From assembly GCF_024734665.1 (NCBI RefSeq), contig NZ_CP102931.1, forward strand, positions 2,292,001 to 2,356,000: a DNA stretch of 64,000 nt, in the 5' to 3' direction. Source of the stretch: Variovorax paradoxus. GTDB taxonomy: Bacteria; Pseudomonadota; Gammaproteobacteria; Burkholderiales; Burkholderiaceae_C. Below, piece after piece: positions 1-9,538 of the stretch. The translations under genes were made by a program, and so were the position numbers. The notes under the pieces are model-generated. The model was given only the letters and a program-made list of their open reading frames with translations, was not told where the DNA came from and searched no databases. How positions within the stretch are numbered: position 1 is the first letter of the stretch; every line of letters starts with the position of its first letter.

Positions 1-30
1 TTGGCATCGCCGGAGTTGATGCGCCGCTGA
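1..30 (+). CDS. 3' end of a DUF1800 family protein (partial)
   Basis: The first nine codons read LASPELMRR followed by TGA. DUF1800 proteins usually end in a closely similar A-S-P-E-[FL]-x-R-R tail, and they are almost always encoded directly upstream of a DUF1501 gene, as here. Only the tail is inside the window, so the assignment rests on this short motif and on the neighbour. A short C/G hairpin (about 46-67) lies between the two genes. Confidence 0.6.
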   Translation: MASPELMRR

Positions 31-93
31 GGTTTTGGTTTTTCTCCCTCCCCCTTTGGGGGAAGGGGCAAGACAGAAGAAAGGACAACCGTC

Positions 94-1305
94 ATGCAAC
101 GTCGAGAACTCTTGAAGCTCATGGCCGCCGCCCCGTTCGCGGGCGCCGCTGGCCAGTTGATGGCCGCGCCCGCGGCCGAAGGCGCCAAGCTGCTGGTCGT
201 GTTCCTGCGCGGCGCGTACGACTGCAGCAACCTGCTCGTGCCCACGAGCAGCGACTTCTACTACGCCTCGCGCCCCAACATCGCCATCGCGCGCCCCGGC
301 ACGCCCAACGGCGCGCTGCCGCTCGACAACAACTGGGGCCTGCACCCCGCGCTGGCGCAGAGCGTGATGCCGATGTTCCAGCAGAAGCAGGCCTCCTTCA
401 TTGCCTTCGCAGGCACCGACGACCTCACGCGCAGCCACTTCGAAACACAGGACTCCATCGAGCTAGGCCAGGCGCTGGACAAGCGCCGCGACTACCGATC
501 GGGCTTCCTCAACCGGCTGGCCGGTGTGCTCGGCGCAGGGCCCGTTACCGACGTGTCGCCCATCGCCTTCACCGATCAGTTGCCCATTTCGATGCGCGGC
601 AGCGCCAAGGCGGCCAACATGGCAATCGCGGGCAACGCACGCTCGGGCATCGATGCGCGGCAGAGCCAGATCATCACGGGCATGTACCGCAACACCGCGC
701 TGGCCCAGCCGGTCGCCGAGGGCTTCCAGGTGCGCGACGAGGTAACTCGCGCGGTGCAGGCCGAGATGGACGCCGCCAGCCGCAACGCCATGACCGCCAA
801 GGGCTTCGAGCTGGTGGCGCGCCGCATGGCGCTGCTGATGCGCGACCGCTTCGACCTGGGCTTCGTCGACGTTGGCGGCTGGGACACGCACGTGGGGCAG
901 GGCGGTGCCACCGGCTACCTCGCCAATCGCTTTGAAGAACTGGGCCGCGGGGTAGCCGGCTTCGCGCAGGAGATGGGCGACGACGCATGGCGCCAGACCG
1001 TGGTGGTCGTCATCAGCGAGTTCGGCCGCACCTTCCGCGAGAACGGCAACCGCGGCACCGATCACGGGCACGGCACCGTCTACTGGGTGCTCGGCGGCGG
1101 CCTCTCGGCGCAGGCCGGCGGGCGCGTCGTGGGCGAGCAGCAGGCGCTGACGCAGGCCACGCTTTTCCAGAACCGCGACTATCCAGTGCTCAATGAATAC
1201 CGGGCGGTGTTCGGCGGGCTGTTCAAGCGGATGTATGGGTTGTCGCCCGCGCAGCTTGCACGGGTGTTCGATGGCGTGGCGCCGAAAGACCTGCAACTGG
1301 TCTAG
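94..1305 (+). CDS. DUF1501 domain-containing protein with Tat signal
   Basis: A 403-residue protein of the DUF1501 family, related to the alkaline phosphatase/sulfatase fold; its reaction is not established. The N-terminus starts MQRRELLKLM, a twin-arginine motif, followed by an Ala-rich stretch ending near AAPA (about residue 26), so export by Tat is likely. The family signature SEFGRTFRENGNRGTDHG is near residue 310. The start is supported by AAGGA eight bases upstream. It follows the DUF1800 gene end at position 30, the usual two-gene operon; the pair is thought to act together at the cell envelope, but this is inference. Confidence 0.9.
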   Translation: MQRRELLKLMAAAPFAGAAGQLMAAPAAEGAKLLVVFLRGAYDCSNLLVPTSSDFYYASRPNIAIARPGTPNGALPLDNNWGLHPALAQSVMPMFQQKQASFIAFAGTDDLTRSHFETQDSIELGQALDKRRDYRSGFLNRLAGVLGAGPVTDVSPIAFTDQLPISMRGSAKAANMAIAGNARSGIDARQSQIITGMYRNTALAQPVAEGFQVRDEVTRAVQAEMDAASRNAMTAKGFELVARRMALLMRDRFDLGFVDVGGWDTHVGQGGATGYLANRFEELGRGVAGFAQEMGDDAWRQTVVVVISEFGRTFRENGNRGTDHGHGTVYWVLGGGLSAQAGGRVVGEQQALTQATLFQNRDYPVLNEYRAVFGGLFKRMYGLSPAQLARVFDGVAPKDLQLV

Positions 1306-1338
1306 CGCGCGAAGGCCAAGGCCGAAGCCGAAGTACGG

Positions 1339-2166
1339 TCAGGCGATCATCGATTCGAGGTCCGCGGCAAGCTCACGCGGCGCCGGCATTTCCTGGACCA
1401 TGTCCTCGGTGATACCGACGGCCAGCGCCGACTGGCTCGGCCAGAAGCCGCCGATATTGCTCAGGTCTACGCCCTGGCGCTCCAGTGCCACGCGCCACAC
1501 GGCCAGATGAAGAACGCCGCCGAGCGCATCGGCATGTTCCGACTTTGCCGGGCTCACGAAGCTCGAAAGCCCACCGACCAGGTCGGGAGCGAAGCCCCAG
1601 CGCTGCGCCAGAGAAGCACTCACGTCGCCGTAGTGATATCCGAACTCGACAAGCTCGAGTTGTGCGCGCCCCAGCGCATCCAAGGGGTGGACGGCATTCA
1701 GCGCGGCCATGCGATCGGGCATTGCCTGCGCCATGATCAGGTGGCCGATGGCATGCATGCTGCCCGCGGTGAACGCCAGGTTGGGGTCGACGTGCCGGGT
1801 CTTGGAAGCCAGGTACCTCGAGACCGACGCCACGCGCAGGCTGTGGGCCCAGAACGCCGGAAGGTTGACTCCGTCCACCTTCCTGAAGGCGCCCGACAGA
1901 CCCGAACTCACCACGAACGACCGGATGGCGGAGAGGCCGAGCATCAGGATCGCGCCCTGGATCGAGGAAATCTTTCGCCGAAGGCCGAAGAACGGCGAGT
2001 TGACCATCTGCAGCACCCTGGCCGCGAGCACCTGGTCAAGCTCGATCCGATGCGCGATGGCCGCGAAAGGCACGTCGTCGTCGCGCAGCATCTCAATCAG
2101 GTCGGACACCACCTTCGGCACGGTGGGGAGCGACTCGTCATTGGCAAAGAGTTCGTCGAGTGTCAT
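1339..2166 (-). CDS. HDOD domain protein
   Basis: A 275-residue stand-alone HDOD protein. The HDOD fold runs from about residue 10 to 205 and begins LPTVPKVVSDLIEMLRDDD, with the typical NSPFFGLRRKISSIQGAI segment near residue 55. HDOD proteins resemble HD-type phosphohydrolases but lack the metal-binding residues and serve as signalling scaffolds. No GGDEF, EAL or receiver domain is attached. It converges with the DUF1501 gene and is divergent from the DTW gene. The Shine-Dalgarno sequence is weak, so the start is the longest reasonable one rather than proven. Confidence 0.88.
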   Translation of the reverse strand: MTLDELFANDESLPTVPKVVSDLIEMLRDDDVPFAAIAHRIELDQVLAARVLQMVNSPFFGLRRKISSIQGAILMLGLSAIRSFVVSSGLSGAFRKVDGVNLPAFWAHSLRVASVSRYLASKTRHVDPNLAFTAGSMHAIGHLIMAQAMPDRMAALNAVHPLDALGRAQLELVEFGYHYGDVSASLAQRWGFAPDLVGGLSSFVSPAKSEHADALGGVLHLAVWRVALERQGVDLSNIGGFWPSQSALAVGITEDMVQEMPAPRELAADLESMIA

Positions 2167-2287
2167 GGCGTTATGGGCGTATTGCCTTTGTATGCAATGG
2201 ATTTTCCTCCAGCGCAGGGCCTGCCAGAGCCTCTATCGGCGCGAATGTGTAATTTCTACGGATTCCGGTGGGGTCGAGAATCGGCGC

Positions 2288-3031
2288 ATGCCCCACGCCC
2301 TCTCCCTCCTTCGCGCCGCCCGCCTGGCGCGAAGCGCCAAGCCTTTTCTCGCCCGTGGTGGCTTCAAGCGCGAGCGCTGCGCGGGCTGCCGCCTGGTGCC
2401 CAGTCATTGCATGTGCGCCGTGCGCCCTTCGGTGGCAACGCGCGCGGGGGTGTGCCTGCTCATGGCCGACATCGAGCCGCTCAAGCCCACCAACACCGGT
2501 TGGCTGGTCGCCGACGTGGTGGCCGATACCTTCGCCTTCGGCTGGGCCCGTACCGAAACCGATCCCGCGCTGCTGGCACTGCTGAACGACCCGCAATGGC
2601 AACCCTACGTGGTGTTCCCGGGGCAGTATGCGGCGCCCGAGCGCGTGGTACTGACCGTTCCGTCGCCTGAGGCGACCAGCAGCGGCACCGCGAAACGCCC
2701 GCTCTTCATCCTGTTCGACGCGACATGGGCCGAGGCACGCAAGATGTTTCGCAGGAGCCCCTACCTCGACCGGCTACCTGTGCTGAGCCTGCAGCCGGAA
2801 CAGATCACGCAATACAAGCTGCGCAACTCCGGCCGCGATGACCATTTCTGCACCAGCGAGGTGGCCGCGATGTGCATGAACCTGGCAGGCGAGCATGCCG
2901 CCGAGCAAACGCTGGATGCCTACCTGGTGGTGTTCACGCACCACTATCTGAGCGCGAAGAACCAGCAGCCCGTGGCTTGGGATGGTGCGGCGCATCAGCG
3001 CCTGCGCGAAGTGTCCGCCTCGCGGCCCTGA
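2288..3031 (+). CDS. DTW domain protein, probable tRNA-uridine aminocarboxypropyltransferase
   Basis: A 247-residue protein with the DTW signature as FDATWAEARKMF and an N-terminal cysteine cluster CAGCRLVPSHCMC, typical of zinc-binding DTW proteins. Members of the family (TapT and the DTWD proteins) transfer the 3-amino-3-carboxypropyl group of S-adenosylmethionine to uridine, giving acp3U in tRNA. The open frame runs much further upstream, antisense to the HDOD gene; ATG 2288 was chosen because it directly precedes the conserved cysteine region. The start lacks a strong ribosome site. Confidence 0.85.
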   Translation: MPHALSLLRAARLARSAKPFLARGGFKRERCAGCRLVPSHCMCAVRPSVATRAGVCLLMADIEPLKPTNTGWLVADVVADTFAFGWARTETDPALLALLNDPQWQPYVVFPGQYAAPERVVLTVPSPEATSSGTAKRPLFILFDATWAEARKMFRRSPYLDRLPVLSLQPEQITQYKLRNSGRDDHFCTSEVAAMCMNLAGEHAAEQTLDAYLVVFTHHYLSAKNQQPVAWDGAAHQRLREVSASRP

Positions 3032-3220
3032 AGACTCTGCCCGCCGCCGCGGCGCCGCGCGGGTGGGCGCCGCCGTGCCTCGCTCCGCCATCTACCTAGT
3101 TCCGGCGATGGCGAAGAAACAAATAGTTAACAAGAATCAACGATCTGAAACCGCCGGTAGCACTTCGGCGCGGAGCGCGGGTTTCTTTTCGTGAATCGAC
3201 AAAACCAAAGAGGGCAGTGG

Positions 3221-4609
3221 ATGTTTTCCAGTCAAGTGAGTTTTTACGGGCGCTGCGGCGTCGTGGCCAGTGCGATCGTGTTGCTGGCTTCCTGCGGCGG
3301 TGGTGGTGGTGGCGGCTCGGGCTTTGTGCCGATTGCTGCGCCGGTGCAGACGCCACCGCCCCCCGTCGTCGTGACGCATACGGTCGGCGGCACCGTCACC
3401 GGTCTCACTGGCAGCCTGGTGCTCCAGAACAATGCGGGCGACGACCTGAAGCTCACGGCCGACGGCAAGTTCACTTTTGCCACCGCGCTCACCGAAGGCT
3501 CGGCCTACGAGGTCAGCATACGCACCCAGCCCCTGTGGCAGTTCTGCACCGTGACCAAGGGCAGCGGCAAGGCCTCGGCCGACGTCGGCGACGTGGCGGT
3601 CGCCTGCTCGGCGGAAGTGGCGCAGGTGTCCACGTTCGCTGGGTCCGGCGCTATCGGCTCGGTCAATGCCAACGGCAGCGCGGCGTCGTTCTACCTCCCG
3701 TACAGCGTGGTCGTCGACAAGAGCGGCAACCTGCTCGTGTCGGATACGGCAACGAACCTTGTGCGAAAGATCTCGCCCGCTGGCGATGTCACGACATTTG
3801 CGGGCGGTGGCAGCAGCGGTACTTCGCAAGACGGCAACGGCACGGCAGCTTCGTTCTCGGGCCTGTCCGGCCTTGCGCTGGACTCCACGGGCAATGCCTA
3901 TGCTGCGGAATTCGGCGGCAACCGCATCCGCAAGATCACGCCCGCAGCCGACGTGACCACGCTCGCAGGCAGTGGCGCCATCGGCTCGCTCGATGGCCAC
4001 GGCACCTCTGCCACGTTCAATACCCCTTCATCGGTGGCCACGGACGCCGACGGCAACATCTACGTGCTCGAATTCATCGGCGCCGTTGTCCGCAAGATCA
4101 CGCCTGCCGGCGACGTCACCACGCTGGCCGGTTCGGGCACTGCAGGCTTCGCCGACGGCACGGGGACTGCGGCATCTTTCGGGCAGGCCTATGGCATTGC
4201 GACTGACGTGGCCGGCAACGTCTACGTTGCCGACAGCGGCAACAACCGGATCCGCAAGATCACGCCCGGCGGCGTGGTCACGACGCTGGCCGGTTCAGGC
4301 CAGATTGGCGCGACCGACGGGGCCGGCAGTTCGGCATCTTTCAGCATGCCAGGCGGCCTGACGGTGGACAGCGACGGCAATGTCTACGTGGCCGACACAG
4401 GCAACAGCCTGCTGCGCAGGATCACGCCGGCAGGCGTCGTCTCCACGATCGCCGGCCAGCGCGGCGTGCTGGGCGCGCAGAACGGCATCGGCGCGGCCGC
4501 CACGTTCAAGCAGCCTTACGGGGTGACTGTGGACGCCGGCGGCACCCTGTACGTGGCCGACACCTTCGGCAACCTGATCCGCAAGGTCACGCCGGTTCGC
4601 GCACCCTGA
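3221..4609 (+). CDS. NHL-repeat lipoprotein
   Basis: A 462-residue exported protein. The start ATG 3221 has AGAGGG seven bases upstream; a GTG at 3191 is an alternative that would spoil the signal peptide. The N-terminus ends in a lipobox LLASC followed by seven glycines, so it is probably a lipoprotein on a flexible glycine linker. A short beta domain follows (about residues 55-130), then six NHL-type repeats, each with a D-x-x-G-N-x-Y-V-A-D core and an R-K-I-T-P-A-G-D-V-T-T-L-A-G tail, enough to close a six-bladed propeller. Ligand and role are unknown; adhesion or polysaccharide binding is possible. Confidence 0.85.
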   Translation: MFSSQVSFYGRCGVVASAIVLLASCGGGGGGGSGFVPIAAPVQTPPPPVVVTHTVGGTVTGLTGSLVLQNNAGDDLKLTADGKFTFATALTEGSAYEVSIRTQPLWQFCTVTKGSGKASADVGDVAVACSAEVAQVSTFAGSGAIGSVNANGSAASFYLPYSVVVDKSGNLLVSDTATNLVRKISPAGDVTTFAGGGSSGTSQDGNGTAASFSGLSGLALDSTGNAYAAEFGGNRIRKITPAADVTTLAGSGAIGSLDGHGTSATFNTPSSVATDADGNIYVLEFIGAVVRKITPAGDVTTLAGSGTAGFADGTGTAASFGQAYGIATDVAGNVYVADSGNNRIRKITPGGVVTTLAGSGQIGATDGAGSSASFSMPGGLTVDSDGNVYVADTGNSLLRRITPAGVVSTIAGQRGVLGAQNGIGAAATFKQPYGVTVDAGGTLYVADTFGNLIRKVTPVRAP

Positions 4610-4732
4610 GGTCGCCGCAGACGCAGGGTCCACCGTCGGTAACGGAATGAAAAGGCTGCATCCGGAGCATCGGCATATGTCTCCTGGAGTGCGGGCGCGC
4701 AGAATCGCGCTCGCACTCCCGAGGACTTGACC

Positions 4733-5176
4733 ATGACGATTCCGTACTTTGTCTTGACGCCCGACCGGCGTGAACTTCCTCTGAACGTGCTCGGCACGAA
4801 GGTGACGGTGCTGGCATCGAACGCGGCGACGCAGAGCTATGGCATCACCCTGCAGCGGGGTGACGAAGGAACCGGGCCGCCGCCGCACAGCCACGACTGG
4901 GACGAATCTTTCTACGTGCTCGGTGGCGAGGTCGAGTTTCTCTGCGACGGTGCTGCCCACATGTGCCGGCCCGGCACGCTCGTGCATGTACCGCGCGGCA
5001 CGGTGCACGGCTTTCACTATGGCAAGGGTGGCGGGCAGATGCTCGAGATCACCGGGCAGAACGCGCTGGCCGCCCAGATGTTCGCCGCCGTCGACCACGA
5101 GATCCCGGCCGGGCCGCCCGATATTCCAAAGCTGCTGGCGGTGCTCGAGCGCAACGGCGTTACCGTCGCGACCTGA
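4733..5176 (+). CDS. Cupin domain protein
   Basis: A single-domain cupin of 147 residues. Motif 1 appears as PPPHSHDWDESFYVLGGEVEF (shared His/His/Glu metal ligands) and motif 2 around RPGTLVHVPRGTVHGF. The start is fixed by GAGGA at 4721-4725, seven bases before ATG 4733; TTG 4727 is less likely. Cupins of this size bind a metal and range from small dioxygenases to sugar or ligand binders, so no substrate is proposed. It overlaps the end of the convergent LysR gene by 17 bases. Confidence 0.85.
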   Translation: MTIPYFVLTPDRRELPLNVLGTKVTVLASNAATQSYGITLQRGDEGTGPPPHSHDWDESFYVLGGEVEFLCDGAAHMCRPGTLVHVPRGTVHGFHYGKGGGQMLEITGQNALAAQMFAAVDHEIPAGPPDIPKLLAVLERNGVTVAT

Positions 5177-6098
5177 CATCGCGCCGGTCGCCGACAGGCG
5201 TGTGGCGTGCCATCAGCTCGACGACCCAATCGATGAACACCCGCAGCTTGGCGCTGACATGCCGGTTCGGCGGGAACGCCACGTACAAGGGCATCGGATC
5301 GAGTTGCCAGTCCTCGAACAGGGGCACCAGCTCGCCGCTCGGCAGGTGCGGCTCGGCCATGTAGTCCGGCAGCCAAAGCACTCCCATGCCTGCCAGCCCG
5401 GCCGCGAGGTAGGCGTTGCCGTCATCAACTGACAGCACATAGCGGCCTTGCACTTCGATGCTCTCGTCGCCGAGGCGCATGGCGTACGGAAAGGTCTTGC
5501 CGCTGCGCGACCACAGGAAGCCCACGATGCGGTGATGCGTGTCTTCCAGCTCCCGCGGGTGTGAAGGCATGCCCGCGCGTTCCAGATAGCTCGGCGCCGC
5601 GTAAACCCCCAGCTGCAGGTCGCCCACGCGGCGCGCCATCAGCGACTGGTCGGTGAGCTCGCCGCCGCGCACCACGCAATCGACGTTCTCGCCGATCACG
5701 TCCACCATGCGATCGCTCACGCCCATGTCGAGCTGGATGTCGGGGTAGCGGGCATGGAACGCCGGCATTGCCGGCACCAGGATCATGCGAGCCAGCGGGC
5801 TCGGCACATCAACCCGCAGCCGTCCGCGGGGCAACGCCGAGGCGCTCGACAGACTGGTCTCCGCATCGTCCATGTCGGCCAGCAGGCGCACCACGCGCTC
5901 GTAGTAGGCCGCCCCGTCGGCCGTGACGTTCACCTTGCGCGTCGTGCGGTTGAGCAGCTTCACGCGCAGCCTTGCCTCCAGTTGCTGCACCAGCTGCGTC
6001 ACGCTGGTCTTGCTCATGTGCAGTGTCTCGGCCGCCTTGGTGAAGCTGCCGGCTTCCACCACGCGGGCGAATGCCTGCATCGCATCGAAACGGTCCAT
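5160..6098 (-). CDS. LysR family transcriptional regulator
   Basis: A 312-residue LysR regulator: winged helix-turn-helix in residues 1-60 ([20 protein letters not shown]), linker helix, then a substrate-binding domain beginning near GRLRVDVPS. It belongs to the CrgA-like group and is clearly paralogous to the regulator at 59947-60864, with which it shares most of the DNA-binding domain and the phrase GRLRVDV. It is divergent from the RidA gene at 6226, which is its likely target; the 127-base gap includes a GCAAA/TTTGC half-site pair that could be a LysR box. Confidence 0.93.
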   Translation of the reverse strand: MDRFDAMQAFARVVEAGSFTKAAETLHMSKTSVTQLVQQLEARLRVKLLNRTTRKVNVTADGAAYYERVVRLLADMDDAETSLSSASALPRGRLRVDVPSPLARMILVPAMPAFHARYPDIQLDMGVSDRMVDVIGENVDCVVRGGELTDQSLMARRVGDLQLGVYAAPSYLERAGMPSHPRELEDTHHRIVGFLWSRSGKTFPYAMRLGDESIEVQGRYVLSVDDGNAYLAAGLAGMGVLWLPDYMAEPHLPSGELVPLFEDWQLDPMPLYVAFPPNRHVSAKLRVFIDWVVELMARHTPVGDRRDVRSRR

Positions 6099-6225
6099 GT
6101 CTGCTGTTCCTGGTTCGAGGATTGTTTGGGTTCTGCAAACAGTGATTGTTGGCTTTGCCCGTTTATCGGGAAAGCACGGCTGCCTAAAGTCCCTTCATCG
6201 TCATCAAAGAAGGAAGAAGCAACTC

Positions 6226-6615
6226 ATGGCCAAACGCGACGTCGTTTTCCCGCCCGGGCGCCAGGCGCTCTATGAAAAGAACCGCTACTCGCCGGCAGTC
6301 CGCTCCAACGGCTTCCTGTTCGTTTCAGGGCAGGTCGGCAGCCGCGAAGACGGCTCTCCTGAGCCCGAACTTGAGGCGCAGGTACGGCTCGCGTTCGAAA
6401 ACCTGAACGGAATCCTCGGGGCTGCGGGCTGCACCTTCGACGACGTGGTCGACGTGACCGTCTTCATCGTCGACCCGGAGTCGAACTTCGACACGGTCTG
6501 GAAGGTGCTGCCGGACTATTGGGGCAGCGCGCCGCACCCGACGCTGACCGGCATCGGCGTGACGTGGCTCTACGGCTTCAAGTTCGAGATCAAGGTGATT
6601 GCGAAGCTCCCATAG
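6226..6615 (+). CDS. RidA family protein
   Basis: A 129-residue protein of the RidA/YjgF/UK114 family, trimeric enzymes that hydrolyse reactive enamine/imine intermediates or act in related deamination steps. Family features are SGQVGSREDG near residue 30, the stretch VDVTVFIVDPESNFDTVW, and PHPTLTGIGVTWL. The usual catalytic arginine near the C-terminus is replaced (the tail reads FKFEIKVIAKLP), so it is probably not a canonical RidA deaminase. AGGAAG nine bases upstream supports ATG 6226. It is divergent from a LysR gene and probably controlled by it. Confidence 0.88.
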   Translation: MAKRDVVFPPGRQALYEKNRYSPAVRSNGFLFVSGQVGSREDGSPEPELEAQVRLAFENLNGILGAAGCTFDDVVDVTVFIVDPESNFDTVWKVLPDYWGSAPHPTLTGIGVTWLYGFKFEIKVIAKLP

Positions 6616-6629
6616 AAGCCGCTGAGCGG

Positions 6630-7892
6630 CTACTCCTCGTCGAGTCGATCCCGTCGCATGGCACGCCAGAGCGCAAGGTCGTAGGAAATCTTGAGCAACC
6701 CGCATGCGACGAGCGGCAACGAGATCCATCCGGCTGCGAACAGCGCGCCGCTGAGCGTCGGGCTGATGGCTGCGGCCAGACTCCGCGGCACGGCGGTGAA
6801 GCTCGCCGCGGCGCTGCGTTCCGCTGGCGTCACGACCGCCATCACGTAGGCCGTTCGCGTGGGCACATCCATCGACGACAGCGCGCTGCGGATCATCAGC
6901 AGGCCCAGCGCGACAGGCAGGCTTGGCGCCACCGCTGCCAGCACCAGACAGACGTTGGCCGGCAGGTGCGTGAAGACCATCGTGTTCAGCAACCCGATGC
7001 GTCGAGCGACCAATGGTGCAGCGAGTTGCGACGCCGCGCTGAGCAGGCCGGTCCAGAAGAAGAACACGCCGGCCTGGGTCAGCGAGAAGCCGAATCGCTC
7101 CAGCAGCCACAGCGACATCAGCGCGTTGACCGTCAGTCCGCCGGCAAACGCGTCGACGCTGAAGAGTGCGGCCAATCGCACCACGACGCGGCGCGACGGC
7201 CCCAGGGGTGTTGGCGCGACAGGCAGGCTGTCCGCGTTGTTGGCGCCAGCGTAGGCCGGCAGATTCCGATAGAGCCAGAAGACGATCAGCCCGATTGCCG
7301 CGTAGACCACGAACATCCCGCGCAGCGCGTCGAGCCGCGCGAACTCGCTGTGCCGAACCAGCCAGTCCGGCACAGCGGCGGCGAGCGCACCCAAGGCTGC
7401 GCACAGGGCACCCAGAAGGCTGTAGCGTGCAAACAATGCGGTTCGTGCATGGCCTTGTGCCGCCGCTGCCAGGCGGGCGTGCTCAAGCGGAAGAAACACG
7501 CTGACGTCGCCGGAACTGGGGTTGAGCGTGCCGACCAGTGCGACCACCAACAACGGCCAGAACGAGGACAGGCCCGCAAAGCCCAGGCCCGTAGCGGCCA
7601 TCAGCAAAGCAGCGCCGCGCAGCAGCCGACCGCCGGCAAAGCGGTATCCCCAAGCACCGACTGCGAGCGTGGCCAGCGCCGAGCCCAGCATCGTCGCGGT
7701 ACTGACGATGCCTACCTCCAGCGTTCCGAGCCCGATCGACAGAAGGTAGGCCGGCAGCAGCACCGCCATGTACCCGTCCCCGAAGGCGCGAAGCCCCCGC
7801 GCCGCGAGCAAGGGCAAGGCGCCTGGATCGACTCCGGAAGGCAGCAGGCGCGCGAGGCCCATGCGTGGGCGAGATGCGGAAGTGGCGCTCAT
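6630..7892 (-). CDS. MFS transporter
   Basis: A 420-residue integral membrane protein with about twelve hydrophobic segments in two halves and a central break near residue 210, typical of the major facilitator superfamily. The segment RGLRAFGDGYMAVLLPAYL begins the first helix and GYRFAGGRLLRG sits in the 2-3 loop. The substrate cannot be told from sequence; related carriers are annotated as drug or sugar exporters. It converges with the RidA gene, 14 bases apart. The 215-base gap to the next gene (7893-8107) holds no gene that I can see. Confidence 0.85.
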   Translation of the reverse strand: MSATSASRPRMGLARLLPSGVDPGALPLLAARGLRAFGDGYMAVLLPAYLLSIGLGTLEVGIVSTATMLGSALATLAVGAWGYRFAGGRLLRGAALLMAATGLGFAGLSSFWPLLVVALVGTLNPSSGDVSVFLPLEHARLAAAAQGHARTALFARYSLLGALCAALGALAAAVPDWLVRHSEFARLDALRGMFVVYAAIGLIVFWLYRNLPAYAGANNADSLPVAPTPLGPSRRVVVRLAALFSVDAFAGGLTVNALMSLWLLERFGFSLTQAGVFFFWTGLLSAASQLAAPLVARRIGLLNTMVFTHLPANVCLVLAAVAPSLPVALGLLMIRSALSSMDVPTRTAYVMAVVTPAERSAAASFTAVPRSLAAAISPTLSGALFAAGWISLPLVACGLLKISYDLALWRAMRRDRLDEE

Positions 7893-8107
7893 CGGGTTTT
7901 CACAGCCAGAAGCGCAGGGGCTTCGATGAAAGAGATGGGCTGGGGTGGCGCGGTAAGCGCAATGGGTGCGTCAGGAAAGGCGGTGTCCACGGATAGCTCC
8001 GTTGTGAGTCACCAGCGCTTGGACGGGACACCGTCTGACTTTGCAGAACGGGAGGCTGTTTTCCCGCGAGCGGCATCGTAGCAGACCCAAAACCACATTG
8101 CGTGGTT

Positions 8108-9538
8108 CTACGGCTTCCAGTTCGGGATCAGGGCCGCACCCACAAGGCAAAGACAGGCGAGCATCGCGAAAGCAGTTCTTGCCCCTTGAGTGAATGCAAC
8201 GACATCGACGCCCGAGAGCCCCGAACCGCCATTCCCGAGAACCATGAGCTGCGAGCTGTACGGCAGCCCGGCCATCGCCACGCTCAACGCCAGGGCCGTT
8301 CCCATCATGATTCCGGTGTTCTGCAGCGTCGAGCGCACGCCGTTCGCAATGCCCCGGCGCTGCGGCATCACGCTTTGCAGAATCGACGCGTTGTTGGGCG
8401 TCACGAAACTGCCGATGCCCAGGCCCAGCATCCACAGGCATGCGGCCAGTTGCCCGGTGCCGATGGCCGGCTGCAGCATGGCCGCCAACAGCGACAGCGC
8501 GCCTCCGGCCAGGAGCATGCCCGCCACGCAGATGGCTTCGGGTGTGAAGCGCCGCATCAGGCTGCCGGCCGTAGGAGCGGCCATCAGCATCCCCAGTGCG
8601 ACCGGCGCTATGCGCATGCCCGCCTCTGATGGCACCAGGCCCGCGCACGCCTGGAGATACAGGGCCACGAGCAGCAATGGTGCGGCCTGCGACATCGACA
8701 GGAGCAGGATGCCCGCGTACGCCGTGCGACGCCCTGAGTCCCGGAACAGCGCCGGATCGACCAAGGGGCTCGCCACGCGCTGCTGCACCCTGGTGAAGAC
8801 GAGCAGCGCGCAGACACCGGCGAGCATGAAGGCCCACACCGGCGTGCTCGCCCAGCCGCGCGTTCCCACCATCGAGAGCGCATAGATCACGCCACCGATC
8901 CCGGCGAGCGACAGCAAGGCGCCAGCCAGGTCGAAGCGCTCGGCCTTGGCCGTTGCCGCGCTCTTCGGCAGAACCCGCCACGACCACGCCAGCACGCAAA
9001 GCCCGACAGGCATGTTCAGCATGAAGAGAACGCGCCAGCCCCACCACGACACGACAAAGCCGCCAGCCAGCGGCCCCACGACCTGCGCCAGCGCGGCCAC
9101 CATGGCGAGCACGCCGAGCGCAAGGCCCACCTTCTTGCGGCCGAAGGCATCGCCCACCAAGGCACTAGAGTTGGCCATGACGCCAGCCGCACCCACCGCC
9201 TGGCAGATGCGAAAGAACAGCATGGCGCCGAAGCTCGTCGCGGCCGCGCAGGCTGCACACGCAACCAGAAAAAGCCCCAGTCCCGCAAGAAAGAGTCGCC
9301 GCCGCCCCCACAGATCGGCCAGCCTCCCGAAGCTGAGGATGCAGACCGTGCTGACCAGCATGTAAGACAGCAAGATCCAGCTTGCCTGCGATGGCGAAGC
9401 GTTCAGGCCGCGCGCAACCGAGGGCAGCGCCACGTTGAGCGCGCTGAGATTCAAGAAGCAGAGAAACGCACCGAGGCTTGCAACAACAAGCACCGCCCAC
9501 GCGGCCCTTTCCTCGTCTTCCGCCGCCGCTTCACTCAT
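8108..9538 (-). CDS. MFS transporter, DHA2 (EmrB/QacA-like) family
   Basis: A 476-residue carrier with about fourteen hydrophobic segments, the size and layout of the DHA2 drug:H+ antiporter family. Motif A is seen as FGRLADLWGRRRLFLAG and motif C-like glycines as VVGPLAGGFVVSWWGWR. It overlaps the upstream Bug binding-protein gene by eight bases (ATGAGTGA), so translation is probably coupled. Together with the amidase it forms a three-gene operon; the carrier may move the amide or its acid product rather than a drug, but this is inference. Confidence 0.88.
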   Translation of the reverse strand: MSEAAAEDEERAAWAVLVVASLGAFLCFLNLSALNVALPSVARGLNASPSQASWILLSYMLVSTVCILSFGRLADLWGRRRLFLAGLGLFLVACAACAAATSFGAMLFFRICQAVGAAGVMANSSALVGDAFGRKKVGLALGVLAMVAALAQVVGPLAGGFVVSWWGWRVLFMLNMPVGLCVLAWSWRVLPKSAATAKAERFDLAGALLSLAGIGGVIYALSMVGTRGWASTPVWAFMLAGVCALLVFTRVQQRVASPLVDPALFRDSGRRTAYAGILLLSMSQAAPLLLVALYLQACAGLVPSEAGMRIAPVALGMLMAAPTAGSLMRRFTPEAICVAGMLLAGGALSLLAAMLQPAIGTGQLAACLWMLGLGIGSFVTPNNASILQSVMPQRRGIANGVRSTLQNTGIMMGTALALSVAMAGLPYSSQLMVLGNGGSGLSGVDVVAFTQGARTAFAMLACLCLVGAALIPNWKP

